Positions 16,118 through 24,809 of a stretch of DNA of 64,000 nt are shown piece by piece (position 1 is the first letter of the stretch; every line of letters begins with the position of its first letter). Position numbers and translations under genes: made by a program. The notes under the pieces are model-generated. The model saw only the letters and a list, made by a program, of their open reading frames with translations, was not told where the DNA came from and did not search any database. Source of the stretch: Chromatocurvus halotolerans (GTDB taxonomy: Bacteria > Pseudomonadota > Gammaproteobacteria > Pseudomonadales > Halieaceae); the NCBI RefSeq assembly GCF_004340525.1, contig NZ_SLWX01000007.1, forward strand, positions 1 through 64,000, given 5' to 3'.

Positions 16118-18218
16118 CCTCCGGGACAAGCGCGCCAGCACGCTCCTGCGCCCAGCTCAGGAATGCGCTTTCGGGCATCGGTCGGCTGATCAGATATCCC
16201 TGGATGTGATCACAGCGTCTGTCCTGCAGGAATCGCTTCTGACTGAGTGTCTCCACGCCTTCCGCCGTAACGGTAATGGCCAGGGCGTGTGCCAGGCTGA
16301 TTACCGCGGACGCGATGGCATCGTCGTCTGCGTCCGTCGTCAGATCTTTGACAAAGGTCCGGTCGAGTTTCAGTGCATCCACGGATAAACGCTTGAGGTA
16401 CGACAGTGAAGAGTAGCCGGTGCCAAAGTCATCAATCGCCACGCGTACGCCCAACCCGTTAAGGGCGAGCAGGGTCGCCGTGCCGCCTCGATCATCGAGG
16501 AGAACACTTTCCGTCACCTCGATTTCCAGAAGGTCTGGTGTCAGCCCTGTCTCGAAAAGAATGCTCTGCAGCATGCTCACGAAGTCCGACTGTCGCAACT
16601 GATGCACCGAAAGGTTGACCGCCACTCTTACCCCTGCCAAAGCGCCGTGCTGCCACTGCGCAGCTGCTGCACAGGCACGCTCCAGGACCCAACGGCCGAC
16701 CGGAATGATCAGCCGCAGATCCTCCAGCAAGGGGATGAACTCGGTGGGGTTCACGCTTCCGCTCGCGGGGTGCCAGCGCAGCAGCGCCTCGGCCCCCCGG
16801 AGATGTCCGCTATCGGTGTGAACCTGAGGCTGGAAGTATAGTGTGAACTCGTTGCGCTCCATTGCACTGCGCAGACCGTGTTCCAGCTGAAAACGCCGGT
16901 CTGCCTGACGATTCAGCTCCGCGGTGTAGAAGTGATAACCATCGCGCCCCTGTTCCTTCGCGCGATACATGGCGGCATCGGCGCACTTGAGCAGCGTATC
17001 GAGGTCGACAGCATCGTTCGGGTACAGCGCGACACCGATACTGGTGGACACCGCAATGCCTCGTTCGCCGAGCTGAAATTTTTCACTGAATCCCCGCAGA
17101 ATCTGCTCGGCGACAGTCTGTATCTGGGCGTTGGTGTCGATATTCTCGAGGATGATGGTGAACTCGTCGCCACCAAGCCGGGCCACGGTGTCGGAGCTGC
17201 GCAGGACGCCCTGGAGTCGTTGCGCCACCTGCTTGAGCAGGCAATCACCCGCAGCATGCCCCAGCGCATCGTTGATCCACTTGAAGCGATCAATATCCAG
17301 GAACAGCAGGGCGACAAGACGGCCACTGCGGCCGGCTTGCGCGATGGCGTGTTTGAGCCGGTCCTGAAACAGGTAACGATTGGGCAGGCCGGTGAGGTGA
17401 TCGTAATTCGCGAGGTGTGCCAGACGCTCTTCCGTCAGTCGCCGTTGGGTAATGTCGCGCAGTGTACCCACCGCCCGATGCTCGCCGGTATCAGCGTCGA
17501 TAAAATGTTCGCCGTGGAATTCAATGAAGCGAAGCCCCGTCTGTCGATGTTGGACATGCAGCTCGAGTGTCTGGGGCTGGCGTTCAATGCCAGCGGCGAA
17601 GAACGCTCCCAGTTCAATCTGAGAATCAGGCTCAAACGCCTGTATGATTCTGGAACAGGGGGCCTCGACCAGAGCCTGGTCGATATCCAGCATATCGTTC
17701 AGCTGCGAAGACCAGATCAGCGTTGTGTCTTCCGCGCTCCACTCCCAGCTTGCCAGTCCGGCGATACGCTGGGCACGCATGAGTGCCCGACGGTTCCGGC
17801 CCAGATCCTCGGACATGGCCTCCAGCAGGTCGAGGACGATGCCGATGCCCTGATAGCGGCCCTCCCCATCAACGAAAATGAAATCTTCGGTGATGGGATA
17901 ATGAACGTGTGCCGTGACACGGGATGCGGCTTCTTCAATGCTCATCGACAGGGGAATGAGCAGTGGCGACGTGTTCATCAGTTCGGAGACCGGGCGCCGA
18001 CCCCACAATTCGCGTCCGTAGCGCTGCAGAAAAATGTCCTGCAACTGGTACCGGCTGACCATTCCCGCAGGTTTGCCCCCGGAATCGACGACCGGCAATG
18101 ACAGAAACTTAACGTTGTTTGACAGCAGAATCCTGTCGGCCACATCGGCCACGCTTACCTCCGCGATCAGGGGCTCGGCAGGCTTCAGGAGGTCCGGCAA
18201 GTCTTTCCTTGTCAGCAT
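16110..18218 (-). CDS. CBS-PAS-GGDEF-EAL c-di-GMP signalling protein
   Basis: Residues 15-135 look like a CBS pair, about 150-260 like a PAS domain, followed by GGDEF (motif 349-353 intact, with an RxxD inhibition site five residues before it) and EAL (motif 477-479, DDFGTGYSSL intact). Both catalytic halves could therefore work, making or breaking c-di-GMP under control of nucleotide-sensing CBS and ligand-sensing PAS parts. No membrane segment is seen, so it is probably cytoplasmic. It is divergent from the GAF-GGDEF gene with about 157 bases between. Confidence 0.88.
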   Translation of the reverse strand: MLTRKDLPDLLKPAEPLIAEVSVADVADRILLSNNVKFLSLPVVDSGGKPAGMVSRYQLQDIFLQRYGRELWGRRPVSELMNTSPLLIPLSMSIEEAASRVTAHVHYPITEDFIFVDGEGRYQGIGIVLDLLEAMSEDLGRNRRALMRAQRIAGLASWEWSAEDTTLIWSSQLNDMLDIDQALVEAPCSRIIQAFEPDSQIELGAFFAAGIERQPQTLELHVQHRQTGLRFIEFHGEHFIDADTGEHRAVGTLRDITQRRLTEERLAHLANYDHLTGLPNRYLFQDRLKHAIAQAGRSGRLVALLFLDIDRFKWINDALGHAAGDCLLKQVAQRLQGVLRSSDTVARLGGDEFTIILENIDTNAQIQTVAEQILRGFSEKFQLGERGIAVSTSIGVALYPNDAVDLDTLLKCADAAMYRAKEQGRDGYHFYTAELNRQADRRFQLEHGLRSAMERNEFTLYFQPQVHTDSGHLRGAEALLRWHPASGSVNPTEFIPLLEDLRLIIPVGRWVLERACAAAAQWQHGALAGVRVAVNLSVHQLRQSDFVSMLQSILFETGLTPDLLEIEVTESVLLDDRGGTATLLALNGLGVRVAIDDFGTGYSSLSYLKRLSVDALKLDRTFVKDLTTDADDDAIASAVISLAHALAITVTAEGVETLSQKRFLQDRRCDHIQGYLISRPMPESAFLSWAQERAGALVPEVI

Positions 18219-18329
18219 AGGGGGGCTCTTGACGTGAAAAGTTTCAGGTTACCAGCGTAAACATGACAATTTCGTGACAGGACCCTTGACACGGACCTGT
18301 CGACTTCGCGGCATGCCTGTCAACTGCGG

Positions 18330-18335
18330 TATACT
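18330..18335 (+). promoter_or_regulatory. Candidate -10 box for the GAF-GGDEF operon
   Basis: TATACT lies 40 bases before the GAF-GGDEF start codon within the divergent intergenic region. No good -35 hexamer stands at the normal distance, so an activator may be needed or the call may be wrong. Confidence 0.35.
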
Positions 18336-18375
18336 CGGGATTTCGTAACACGGGAGGCGCCTGCGCGGAAACCTC

Positions 18376-19356
18376 ATGCAAGAACCCAAGATCCCGGACA
18401 ACGAAACGCAGCGTCTCGCTACCCTGCACGCGCTGAAGATCCTCGATTCTGCACCGGAAGAGCGCTTTGACCGCCTGACGCGGATGGCGAGACGCATGTT
18501 CGGCGTGCCGATCTCGCTGGTCAGCATTGTCGACAGCGATCGCCAGTGGTTCAAGTCCAGCGCGGGGCTTGACGCCACCGAGACTCCGCGCGCCGTCTCC
18601 TTCTGCGGGCATGCCATTCTCGGGGATGGCGTCTTTACGGTGGAGGACGCAACCCGCGACGAGCGCTTCCATGACAACCCTCTGGTCACCGGAGATCCCA
18701 ATGTGCGCTTCTACGCCGGCTGCCCCCTGCAGGTGGCGAACGGCCACAAAATGGGCACGCTTTGCCTGATCGACCACGAACCGCGAACGCTTGACGATGA
18801 GGACCGCCTGCTGCTGCAGGACCTGGCGAAAATGGCCGAGCAGGAAATTGCGGCGCTGCAGATGGCCACGCTGGATGAGCTGACCGGTATTTCCAACCGT
18901 CGGGGATTCATGGCGCTGGCGAAGCACGCCGTCGCCATGTGCCGTCGGCATAAGGAGCCCGCCGTGCTTATCGTGCTGGATCTCGACAAGTTCAAGCCGA
19001 TCAATGACCGCTTCGGCCATGCCGAGGGCGATCGTGCACTAATAGCCTTTTCCCGCATCATGCAAGAGGTGTTCCGCGATTCCGATGTTTACGCGCGCAC
19101 GGGTGGCGATGAATTCATTGTTCTGCTGACGGGTGCCGACGAGGCGGGTGCAAAAGAATCGCTCGAGCGCTTCGGCGAGGCGCTCTCTGACTACAACCGC
19201 CGTGAGTTGCGGGGATACGACCTGGAATACAGTGCCGGCTACGTCACCCGGGCAGCTGACGATGATCGCGGCATCGAGGCATTGATTGAAGCTGCTGACG
19301 ACCTCATGTACGCGCGCAAGAAGCGCAAGACCCGGCAGGGTGACCAGACGGCGTGA
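18376..19356 (+). CDS. GAF-domain diguanylate cyclase
   Basis: Residues about 25-160 form a GAF domain with the SFCGHAI and YAGCPL boxes common to GAF sensors in front of cyclases. The GGDEF domain follows (motif 243-247 intact, RxxD inhibition site at 234-237), so the protein should make c-di-GMP from GTP and be inhibited by its product. It is the first gene of a tight operon: the cupredoxin gene starts within its stop codon (GTGA). The GAF ligand is unknown. It is cytoplasmic by sequence. Confidence 0.88.
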   Translation: MQEPKIPDNETQRLATLHALKILDSAPEERFDRLTRMARRMFGVPISLVSIVDSDRQWFKSSAGLDATETPRAVSFCGHAILGDGVFTVEDATRDERFHDNPLVTGDPNVRFYAGCPLQVANGHKMGTLCLIDHEPRTLDDEDRLLLQDLAKMAEQEIAALQMATLDELTGISNRRGFMALAKHAVAMCRRHKEPAVLIVLDLDKFKPINDRFGHAEGDRALIAFSRIMQEVFRDSDVYARTGGDEFIVLLTGADEAGAKESLERFGEALSDYNRRELRGYDLEYSAGYVTRAADDDRGIEALIEAADDLMYARKKRKTRQGDQTA

Positions 19357-20006
19357 GGAGCCTGGCGATTGCGGTGGGCTGTCTGTTATCCGGGACGTGC
19401 ATGGCCCTGGATGTCACGGTTCTGGGAAATGATGGCGAGCCACTTCCGGGAGCCCTGGTCGCCTATATGGGCACGGCGTACACGGCGGAGGCATTGCCGG
19501 CAGAGGCCGTGGTCGATCAGCGCAACCGGCGCTTTGTGCCCCACATCAGTCTCGTTGCGCCGGGGGCCGCAGTGTCCTTTCCGAACAGTGACGATACACG
19601 CCATCACGTTTACTCGTTTTCAGAAGGCAACGCCTTCGAAATCAAGCTTTACCGCAGCAACGACGCCCCGCCGGTGATTTTCGAAACGCCGGGTGTCGTA
19701 ACCCTCGGCTGCAATATTCACGACAACATGAAGGCCTATGTTGTTGTAGCCAACGGCCGGCCACAGGCGCTGGCTGACAGCGACGGGCTGGCACGCCTGC
19801 CCTGGCTGCCGTCGGGAGTGCCAGTGACACTGACTATCTGGCATCCGCAGCTCGGGGAATCCATGGCATTTCAGCTGAAAGCGCAGGAAACCACCCAGGG
19901 CAGGGTTTCCCTGACACTGCCCGTGGCCTGGACAGATCCACAGCAGGTCAAGTCTGTTTCTGAACTGGAGTCATTGCTGAAACGCTTCTCCCGCGATGCG
20001 AAGTAG
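19353..20006 (+). CDS. Periplasmic cupredoxin-domain protein
   Basis: The 217-residue protein begins at GTG 19353 with a signal peptide (likely cut after residue 18). The blue-copper ligand set is visible: His84 or His85 (DDTRHHVYSF), then Cys120, His123 and Met126 (LGCNIHDNM). The family is often annotated as methylamine-utilisation-like, but no mau gene is near. It would carry or sense copper or electrons in the periplasm. It lies between a cyclase gene and a membrane EAL gene and overlaps both (4 and 11 bases), which argues for a shared signalling role; that role is inferred. Confidence 0.78.
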   Translation: MRSLAIAVGCLLSGTCMALDVTVLGNDGEPLPGALVAYMGTAYTAEALPAEAVVDQRNRRFVPHISLVAPGAAVSFPNSDDTRHHVYSFSEGNAFEIKLYRSNDAPPVIFETPGVVTLGCNIHDNMKAYVVVANGRPQALADSDGLARLPWLPSGVPVTLTIWHPQLGESMAFQLKAQETTQGRVSLTLPVAWTDPQQVKSVSELESLLKRFSRDAK

Positions 20007-22362
20007 CTTTCGCTCGAGGCTCCTTCTGCTGATCGTCGGATTGCTGGCGGTCACGGTGATTTCCACGACCCTGGCGGTTCTGCGCGCGACCAACGAGAAC
20101 GTTGAGACGCTTCTCGGTGAGGAGCTTTCCGTTATAGAGCGCGTATTCATCGAATTTCTGCGCCAGGACCGGGAGCAACTGCTGGAGCGCGGCGAGGTGC
20201 TGGCGGGCGATTTCGCCTTCAAGCGCGCCATGGCGACCGGCGAGACGGACACCATGCTCAGTGTCCTGGCCAATCACGGCCAGCGGATCGCCGCGGATCT
20301 GGTCATGCTGGTCTCCCCGCAGCGCAATGTCATCATGAGCACGCATCCCCTCGATGCCCTGCCGCAGGAGGCCTACGAGTCGCTCGATCCCGCCATGTCC
20401 CGCGGGGTGGGCCTGCCTGTCGTGATTGGTGCAGGCGCGTTTCAGCTGGTGCTGATACCGGTGCGGGCGCCGGACCTGATTGGCTGGCTGGGCCTCGGTC
20501 GCGCCATCGACGAGCAGGCGCTTGCCCGTATCCGGGAAATCACCAATGTCGATGTCACCCTGTTCTTCGCTGAGCGCGCTGCGCCATCAACCCAGCGCAT
20601 CAGCACACTGCCCGGCACGCTGCTGGACAGTGCGCGTGGCAATGACGCGATGGGAGAGAATGTCGCCGCTGTCGCCAGCGAATTCGCTGACAATCTGCGC
20701 GCCGCCGCCTGGCTCAGTCGGGAGCGGGTCATGCTGGACACCGCTGATGCGCAGCTGGTTGCGGTGCTGTCCGAGTCACTGCAGCAGGCGCTGGATCAGT
20801 ACGCGCCCATGCGGCTGCAGATGGTGCTCATTACGTTCACGGCGTTACTCGCGGCTGCGCTGGCAACGCTGTTGGTGGCTCGCTGGGTGGCGCGCCCGGT
20901 CTATCAACTGGTAAAGGCGGCACAGAAAATCTCGGAAGGTGACTATTCCCAGCGTATCGAGCTGCGCGCGGGGCGCGAGTTCGATGCACTGGCAAGCACG
21001 CTGAACCTGATGCAGGACACGGTGGCGGAACGCGAAGCGCGGATCCAGCATCAGGCGCAGTATGATCTGCTCACGCAATTGCCGAATCGCAATTACATCT
21101 TTTTCCTGTTTACCCGTCACGTCACCGAGAGTGCCGCCAGTCCGCGATTTGCGCTTGCGCTCCTGGATCTGCACAGCCTGCAGCAGGTGAAGGATCTTTA
21201 CGGTAACGACTTCAGTGATGAGGTGCTGCGGCACGTCGCGGCGCGCGTCAGCGACAGCCTGCGGCGCGGCGATATGGCGGCGCGGGTTGCGGACCAACAG
21301 ATTCTGCTGTTCCTCGCTGATATGGAGCCAGCGTCGGTGGGCGTCGTCATGCGCAAATTGCGCGATGAGTTCGCCAATGCCGTGGTGGTCAACGGCGTGC
21401 CTGCGAGGCTGGAGTTCGCGCTGGGGTTCGTTTTCTGCCCCCAGCATGGCAGTGACTTTGACGATCTTCTCAGGCGCGCACAGATCGCGCTTTCCCAGGC
21501 CCGCCGCAGTGCGCTGGATCACGCGGTGTATCAACTGGGGCAGGATGAAAAACACCTGCGCCAGATACAGGTGGCCAATCGTCTGCCGCGTGCCGTCGAG
21601 GAAAACGGTTTCACGCTCAGTTACCAGCCCAAGTACGATTTCAGCGCGCGTGCCGTGTGCGAGGTTGAGGCACTCATGCGCTGGACGGACGAGGAGCTGG
21701 GAGCGGTGTTCCCCGATGAGTTCATTGCGATTGCCGAGCAGACGGGGATCATCACGCGTATCAGTGAGCTGGTGGTGCGAGATGTGGTGCAGCAGCTCGT
21801 GGTCTGGCGCGAATCCGGTCTTGTGCTGTCGGCGTGTATCAACCTGTCGGGGCTGGATATTCTGCAGTCGTCGTTTCTGCGCGGCGTGATTGCCGTGGTC
21901 GCCGAGGCCGGGCTGCCACCGTCTGCCGTCGTACTCGAAATTACCGAAACCGCGATGATGGCGGACATGGGGCTGGCAACGGCCAATCTCAACGACGTCG
22001 AAGCGGCGGGGATACGCCTGTCCATCGACGATTTTGGTACCGGCTTTTCCTCCCTCGCACAGCTCAAGGCACTCCCGGTCCAGGAACTCAAGATCGACAA
22101 AAGCCTCGTCATGCGTATGGACACCGAAAAGGACGATCGGCAGATTGTCCGCTCCACGATTGAAATGGCACACTACCTGGGCCTCAAGGTGGTGGCGGAG
22201 GGCGTGGAGAATGAACAGGTGCTGAAACTGCTGGCAGGTATGGCCTGTGATGCCGTGCAGGGCTATTACCTGGCGCGGCCGATGTCTGCCGACAGCCTCG
22301 AGCCGTGGTTACGCGAGCTACCGCCGCACGTGCGTCAGATTCCGGCCTTGCTGGATGCCTGA
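19996..22362 (+). CDS. Membrane HAMP-GGDEF(degenerate)-EAL phosphodiesterase
   Basis: A membrane helix at 8-28 and another at about 274-297 enclose a periplasmic sensor of about 245 residues; HAMP follows (about 297-350). The cyclase motif is lost: where GGDEF should stand the sequence reads ADQQI (432-436). The EAL half looks intact (EAL 558-560, DDFGTG 678-683). The protein should therefore break down c-di-GMP under control of a periplasmic signal, with the GGDEF-like part perhaps regulatory. Its gene overlaps the cupredoxin gene before it and the DUF3034 gene after it, so the periplasmic cupredoxin could be its partner. Confidence 0.85.
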   Translation: MRSSFRSRLLLLIVGLLAVTVISTTLAVLRATNENVETLLGEELSVIERVFIEFLRQDREQLLERGEVLAGDFAFKRAMATGETDTMLSVLANHGQRIAADLVMLVSPQRNVIMSTHPLDALPQEAYESLDPAMSRGVGLPVVIGAGAFQLVLIPVRAPDLIGWLGLGRAIDEQALARIREITNVDVTLFFAERAAPSTQRISTLPGTLLDSARGNDAMGENVAAVASEFADNLRAAAWLSRERVMLDTADAQLVAVLSESLQQALDQYAPMRLQMVLITFTALLAAALATLLVARWVARPVYQLVKAAQKISEGDYSQRIELRAGREFDALASTLNLMQDTVAEREARIQHQAQYDLLTQLPNRNYIFFLFTRHVTESAASPRFALALLDLHSLQQVKDLYGNDFSDEVLRHVAARVSDSLRRGDMAARVADQQILLFLADMEPASVGVVMRKLRDEFANAVVVNGVPARLEFALGFVFCPQHGSDFDDLLRRAQIALSQARRSALDHAVYQLGQDEKHLRQIQVANRLPRAVEENGFTLSYQPKYDFSARAVCEVEALMRWTDEELGAVFPDEFIAIAEQTGIITRISELVVRDVVQQLVVWRESGLVLSACINLSGLDILQSSFLRGVIAVVAEAGLPPSAVVLEITETAMMADMGLATANLNDVEAAGIRLSIDDFGTGFSSLAQLKALPVQELKIDKSLVMRMDTEKDDRQIVRSTIEMAHYLGLKVVAEGVENEQVLKLLAGMACDAVQGYYLARPMSADSLEPWLRELPPHVRQIPALLDA

Positions 22363-23206
22363 AACAGCCCGCCACGTGTCCAGGATAGTGTGGATGCTGC
22401 TCGCTGCATTCTTTACGCCGGGCGCACTTGCGGACAGCAAGCTGCTGGCGACCGGAGGGGCGACCCAGTTCGAGGGTCAGGCCGGTGGCGGTCTCGTGCC
22501 CTGGGCGATGATCAGTGGCTATGGTGACGATGGCGAGTGGGGCGGGGCGGCGGCGATCACGCGCGTACAGGTCGATGATTTCGAACTCGACGTTGCCGCA
22601 CTGGCGCTTGGTATCAACAACCGTGTTGAGCTTAGCTATGCCAGGCAGAAGCTCAGGGTCGAGCCGCTGGGTCTCGCCATCCGCCAGGATGTCTTCGGCG
22701 GCAAGCTGCGCCTGGTTGGCGACCTGGTGTACGGTGTGCTTCCGCAGATCAGTGCGGGTGTCCAGTACAAGAAAAACCGGGATTTTGCGGTTCCCGGCGC
22801 CGTGGGGGCGGACTCGGATAAGGGCCTCGACTATACCCTGTCTGCCAGTCGGCTGTGGCTGGATGGTGTGGTCGGCCGCAATGTGCTGACTAGCCTCACC
22901 TTGCGTTCTACCGATGCCAACCAGGCCGGTCTGCTCGGATTTGGTAACGCTGATGGCAGCGATCGCGACTGGGTGGCAGAGGGCAGTCTCGGCGTATTCC
23001 TCAACCGTCACTGGGTGGTCGGATTCGAGTATCGCCAGAAACCGGATCGACTGGCAGCGGTTGCCGAGGATGACTGGATGGATGCCTTTGTCGGCTGGTT
23101 TCCCAGCAAGCATGTTGCGGTGGTCGCGGCCTGGTCCGATCTCGGTGATATTGCCGGTCTCGAGTCCCAGCGTGGCTGGTACCTGTCGTTGCAGCTGAAT
23201 CGGTGA
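22355..23206 (+). CDS. DUF3034 family exported protein
   Basis: About 283 residues with an N-terminal signal sequence (cleavage likely after GALA) and a body rich in alternating beta strands ending in LSLQLNR, which fits a small outer-membrane barrel. I recognise the family as DUF3034; its function is unknown. The start ATG 22355 overlaps the EAL gene by eight bases; ATG 22391 would shorten the signal peptide. Its stop overlaps the hemoglobin start (TGATG). Its place in the c-di-GMP and cupredoxin operon is the best clue to its job. Confidence 0.72.
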   Translation: MPETARHVSRIVWMLLAAFFTPGALADSKLLATGGATQFEGQAGGGLVPWAMISGYGDDGEWGGAAAITRVQVDDFELDVAALALGINNRVELSYARQKLRVEPLGLAIRQDVFGGKLRLVGDLVYGVLPQISAGVQYKKNRDFAVPGAVGADSDKGLDYTLSASRLWLDGVVGRNVLTSLTLRSTDANQAGLLGFGNADGSDRDWVAEGSLGVFLNRHWVVGFEYRQKPDRLAAVAEDDWMDAFVGWFPSKHVAVVAAWSDLGDIAGLESQRGWYLSLQLNR

Positions 23207-23646
23207 TGTCATTGCCCGTGCTTCTGCTCCGCACGCTGCTCGCGTTTGCGTTACTCGTCATGCTGGCCTGCACTGGCACCCGGCACGATGACGCTGTCCT
23301 CTATCGCGAGCTTGGCGGCCAGTCTGGGATCACCGCGATTGTCGACGGATTCCTTTACGAACTGGCAGAGGACACCGATGTCCTGCCCCTGTTTGCCAAC
23401 ACCGATATCGACCGGTTTCGCGAGAAATTCATTGAGCAGCTGTGTGACGTATCCGGTGGTCCCTGCGAATACAGCGGCGACAACATGCGCGAGACCCACC
23501 GCGACATGCAGGTCACGCGCGCCCAGTTCAACAGCGTCGTGGAGGATCTCATCCGGGCAATGGAGCGCCGGGACGTGCCGGTGGGCGCCCAGAATCGGCT
23601 TTTGAAGCGCCTGGCCGCCATGTACGGGGATATCGTTTATCGTTAG
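23206..23646 (+). CDS. Exported group 1 truncated hemoglobin
   Basis: The C-terminal 115 residues match group 1 truncated hemoglobins: LYRELGGQSGI start, FVDGF-like helix region, and proximal His98 in RETHRDM. Such proteins bind O2, NO or CO on haem. Unusually, the first 22 residues form a hydrophobic export signal ending in MLAC, a weak lipobox, so the protein is probably periplasmic, perhaps lipid-anchored at Cys22. Cys80 and Cys87 could pair as a disulfide. It is the last gene of the cyclase, cupredoxin, EAL, DUF3034 operon. Confidence 0.8.
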   Translation: MSLPVLLLRTLLAFALLVMLACTGTRHDDAVLYRELGGQSGITAIVDGFLYELAEDTDVLPLFANTDIDRFREKFIEQLCDVSGGPCEYSGDNMRETHRDMQVTRAQFNSVVEDLIRAMERRDVPVGAQNRLLKRLAAMYGDIVYR

Positions 23647-23786
23647 GTCGGCGCAGCGTATGGCGCCGCAGGACAGAGCCTGCTTTGCCGTGGCCTGGCT
23701 TTATGGCAACATCCGAAGATGAGCGAGGCGGCCTATCAGCAGGAATCGCGAGCAGAGATTGCGCCCACCAGGACCCTACCACCTAT

Positions 23787-24806
23787 ATGCGAGACTATTT
23801 TCTACGGCGTTTGCTGCTTGTCCCGCCGACGCTGATCGGCGTCACCATCATCGTTTTCGCCATCACCCGCCTGGTGCCGGGCGGGCCGCTGGAACGGGCG
23901 ATCATGGAGACCCAGCAGATGAGCATGGCCGGCGGTGGCTCGCAGATGGCGGGGCAGGGCATGGCGATTTCCGAGGATCAGCTGGATCGGCTGCGCGAGT
24001 ACTACGGCTTTGACAAGCCGGTGTTACAGAGCTATCTGCAATGGCTAGGCAAGGTGCTGCGCGGTGACCTGGGCGCGTCCTATCGCTACAACGAACCCGT
24101 CTGGGATGTCATCAAGGAGCGCTTTCCGGTTTCCCTGTACTACGGGTTGGTCACGCTGTTGATCACCTATGTGGTCTGTATTCCCCTCGGCATTCTCAAG
24201 GCCATCCGGCACCGTACCTTTGTCGACAATATCAGCTCTATCCTGATTTTCATCGGCTATGCGATCCCCGGTTATGCACTGGGTTCGCTGCTGATACTGT
24301 TTTTTGCCGTTCGCCTGGAGTGGTTTCCCATGGGCGGCTTTGTCAGCTACGACTTCCGGGATCTGAGCGCGGGCGAACAGGCACTGGATCTGCTGAACCA
24401 TTCGGTGTTGCCGCTTATCTGCTACCTCGTGGGTAGCTTCGCCCTGGTAACGCTGCTCCTGAAAAATCACCTGATGGACAACCTCGCCGCGGACTATATA
24501 CGCACCGCCGTCGCCAAGGGCGTCTCCTTTCGCCGGTCGGTCACGCGCCATGCGGTACGCAACTCGCTGATCCCGATAGCGACCACCTTTGGCCAGAACA
24601 TTACTCTGCTGGTGTCAGGCTCGTTCCTGATCGAGACGATTTTCGATATTGACGGTTTCGGCCTGCTCGGTCTCACGGCGATTCTCGATCGTGATTACCC
24701 GGTGGTGATGGGGGTCGTGCTGCTCGCCAGCCTGCTGCTGCTGATCGGTAATATCCTGTCGGATATTCTGGTCGCCCTGGTCGACCCGCGGATCAGGTTC
24801 CAGTAG
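23787..24806 (+). CDS. yejB: Yej-type ABC importer permease (YejB)
   Basis: This 339-residue membrane permease has the N-terminal RRLLLVPPTLIGVTIIVF of the Dpp/Opp-B family, six membrane helices and the inner-loop box for the ATPase (AVAKGVSFRRSVTRHAVRNSL). The inserted Gly/Met-rich stretch before the first loop and overall similarity point to YejB, which brings in oligopeptides and peptide antibiotics such as microcin C in E. coli. ATG 23787 fits the family N-terminus; upstream frame is not part of it. The yejE start follows after three bases. Confidence 0.85.
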   Translation: MRDYFLRRLLLVPPTLIGVTIIVFAITRLVPGGPLERAIMETQQMSMAGGGSQMAGQGMAISEDQLDRLREYYGFDKPVLQSYLQWLGKVLRGDLGASYRYNEPVWDVIKERFPVSLYYGLVTLLITYVVCIPLGILKAIRHRTFVDNISSILIFIGYAIPGYALGSLLILFFAVRLEWFPMGGFVSYDFRDLSAGEQALDLLNHSVLPLICYLVGSFALVTLLLKNHLMDNLAADYIRTAVAKGVSFRRSVTRHAVRNSLIPIATTFGQNITLLVSGSFLIETIFDIDGFGLLGLTAILDRDYPVVMGVVLLASLLLLIGNILSDILVALVDPRIRFQ

Positions 24807-24809
24807 CCG

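Noticed and set aside
19353-20006. Methylamine utilisation protein
   Set aside because: This label comes from cupredoxin-domain similarity; no methylamine dehydrogenase or other mau genes are near and the operon is about c-di-GMP.
23647-23686. Short GGCGC/GCGCC stem after the hemoglobin gene as a terminator
   Set aside because: The stem is only five bases, without a T-tract, and such stems are common by chance at this GC content.
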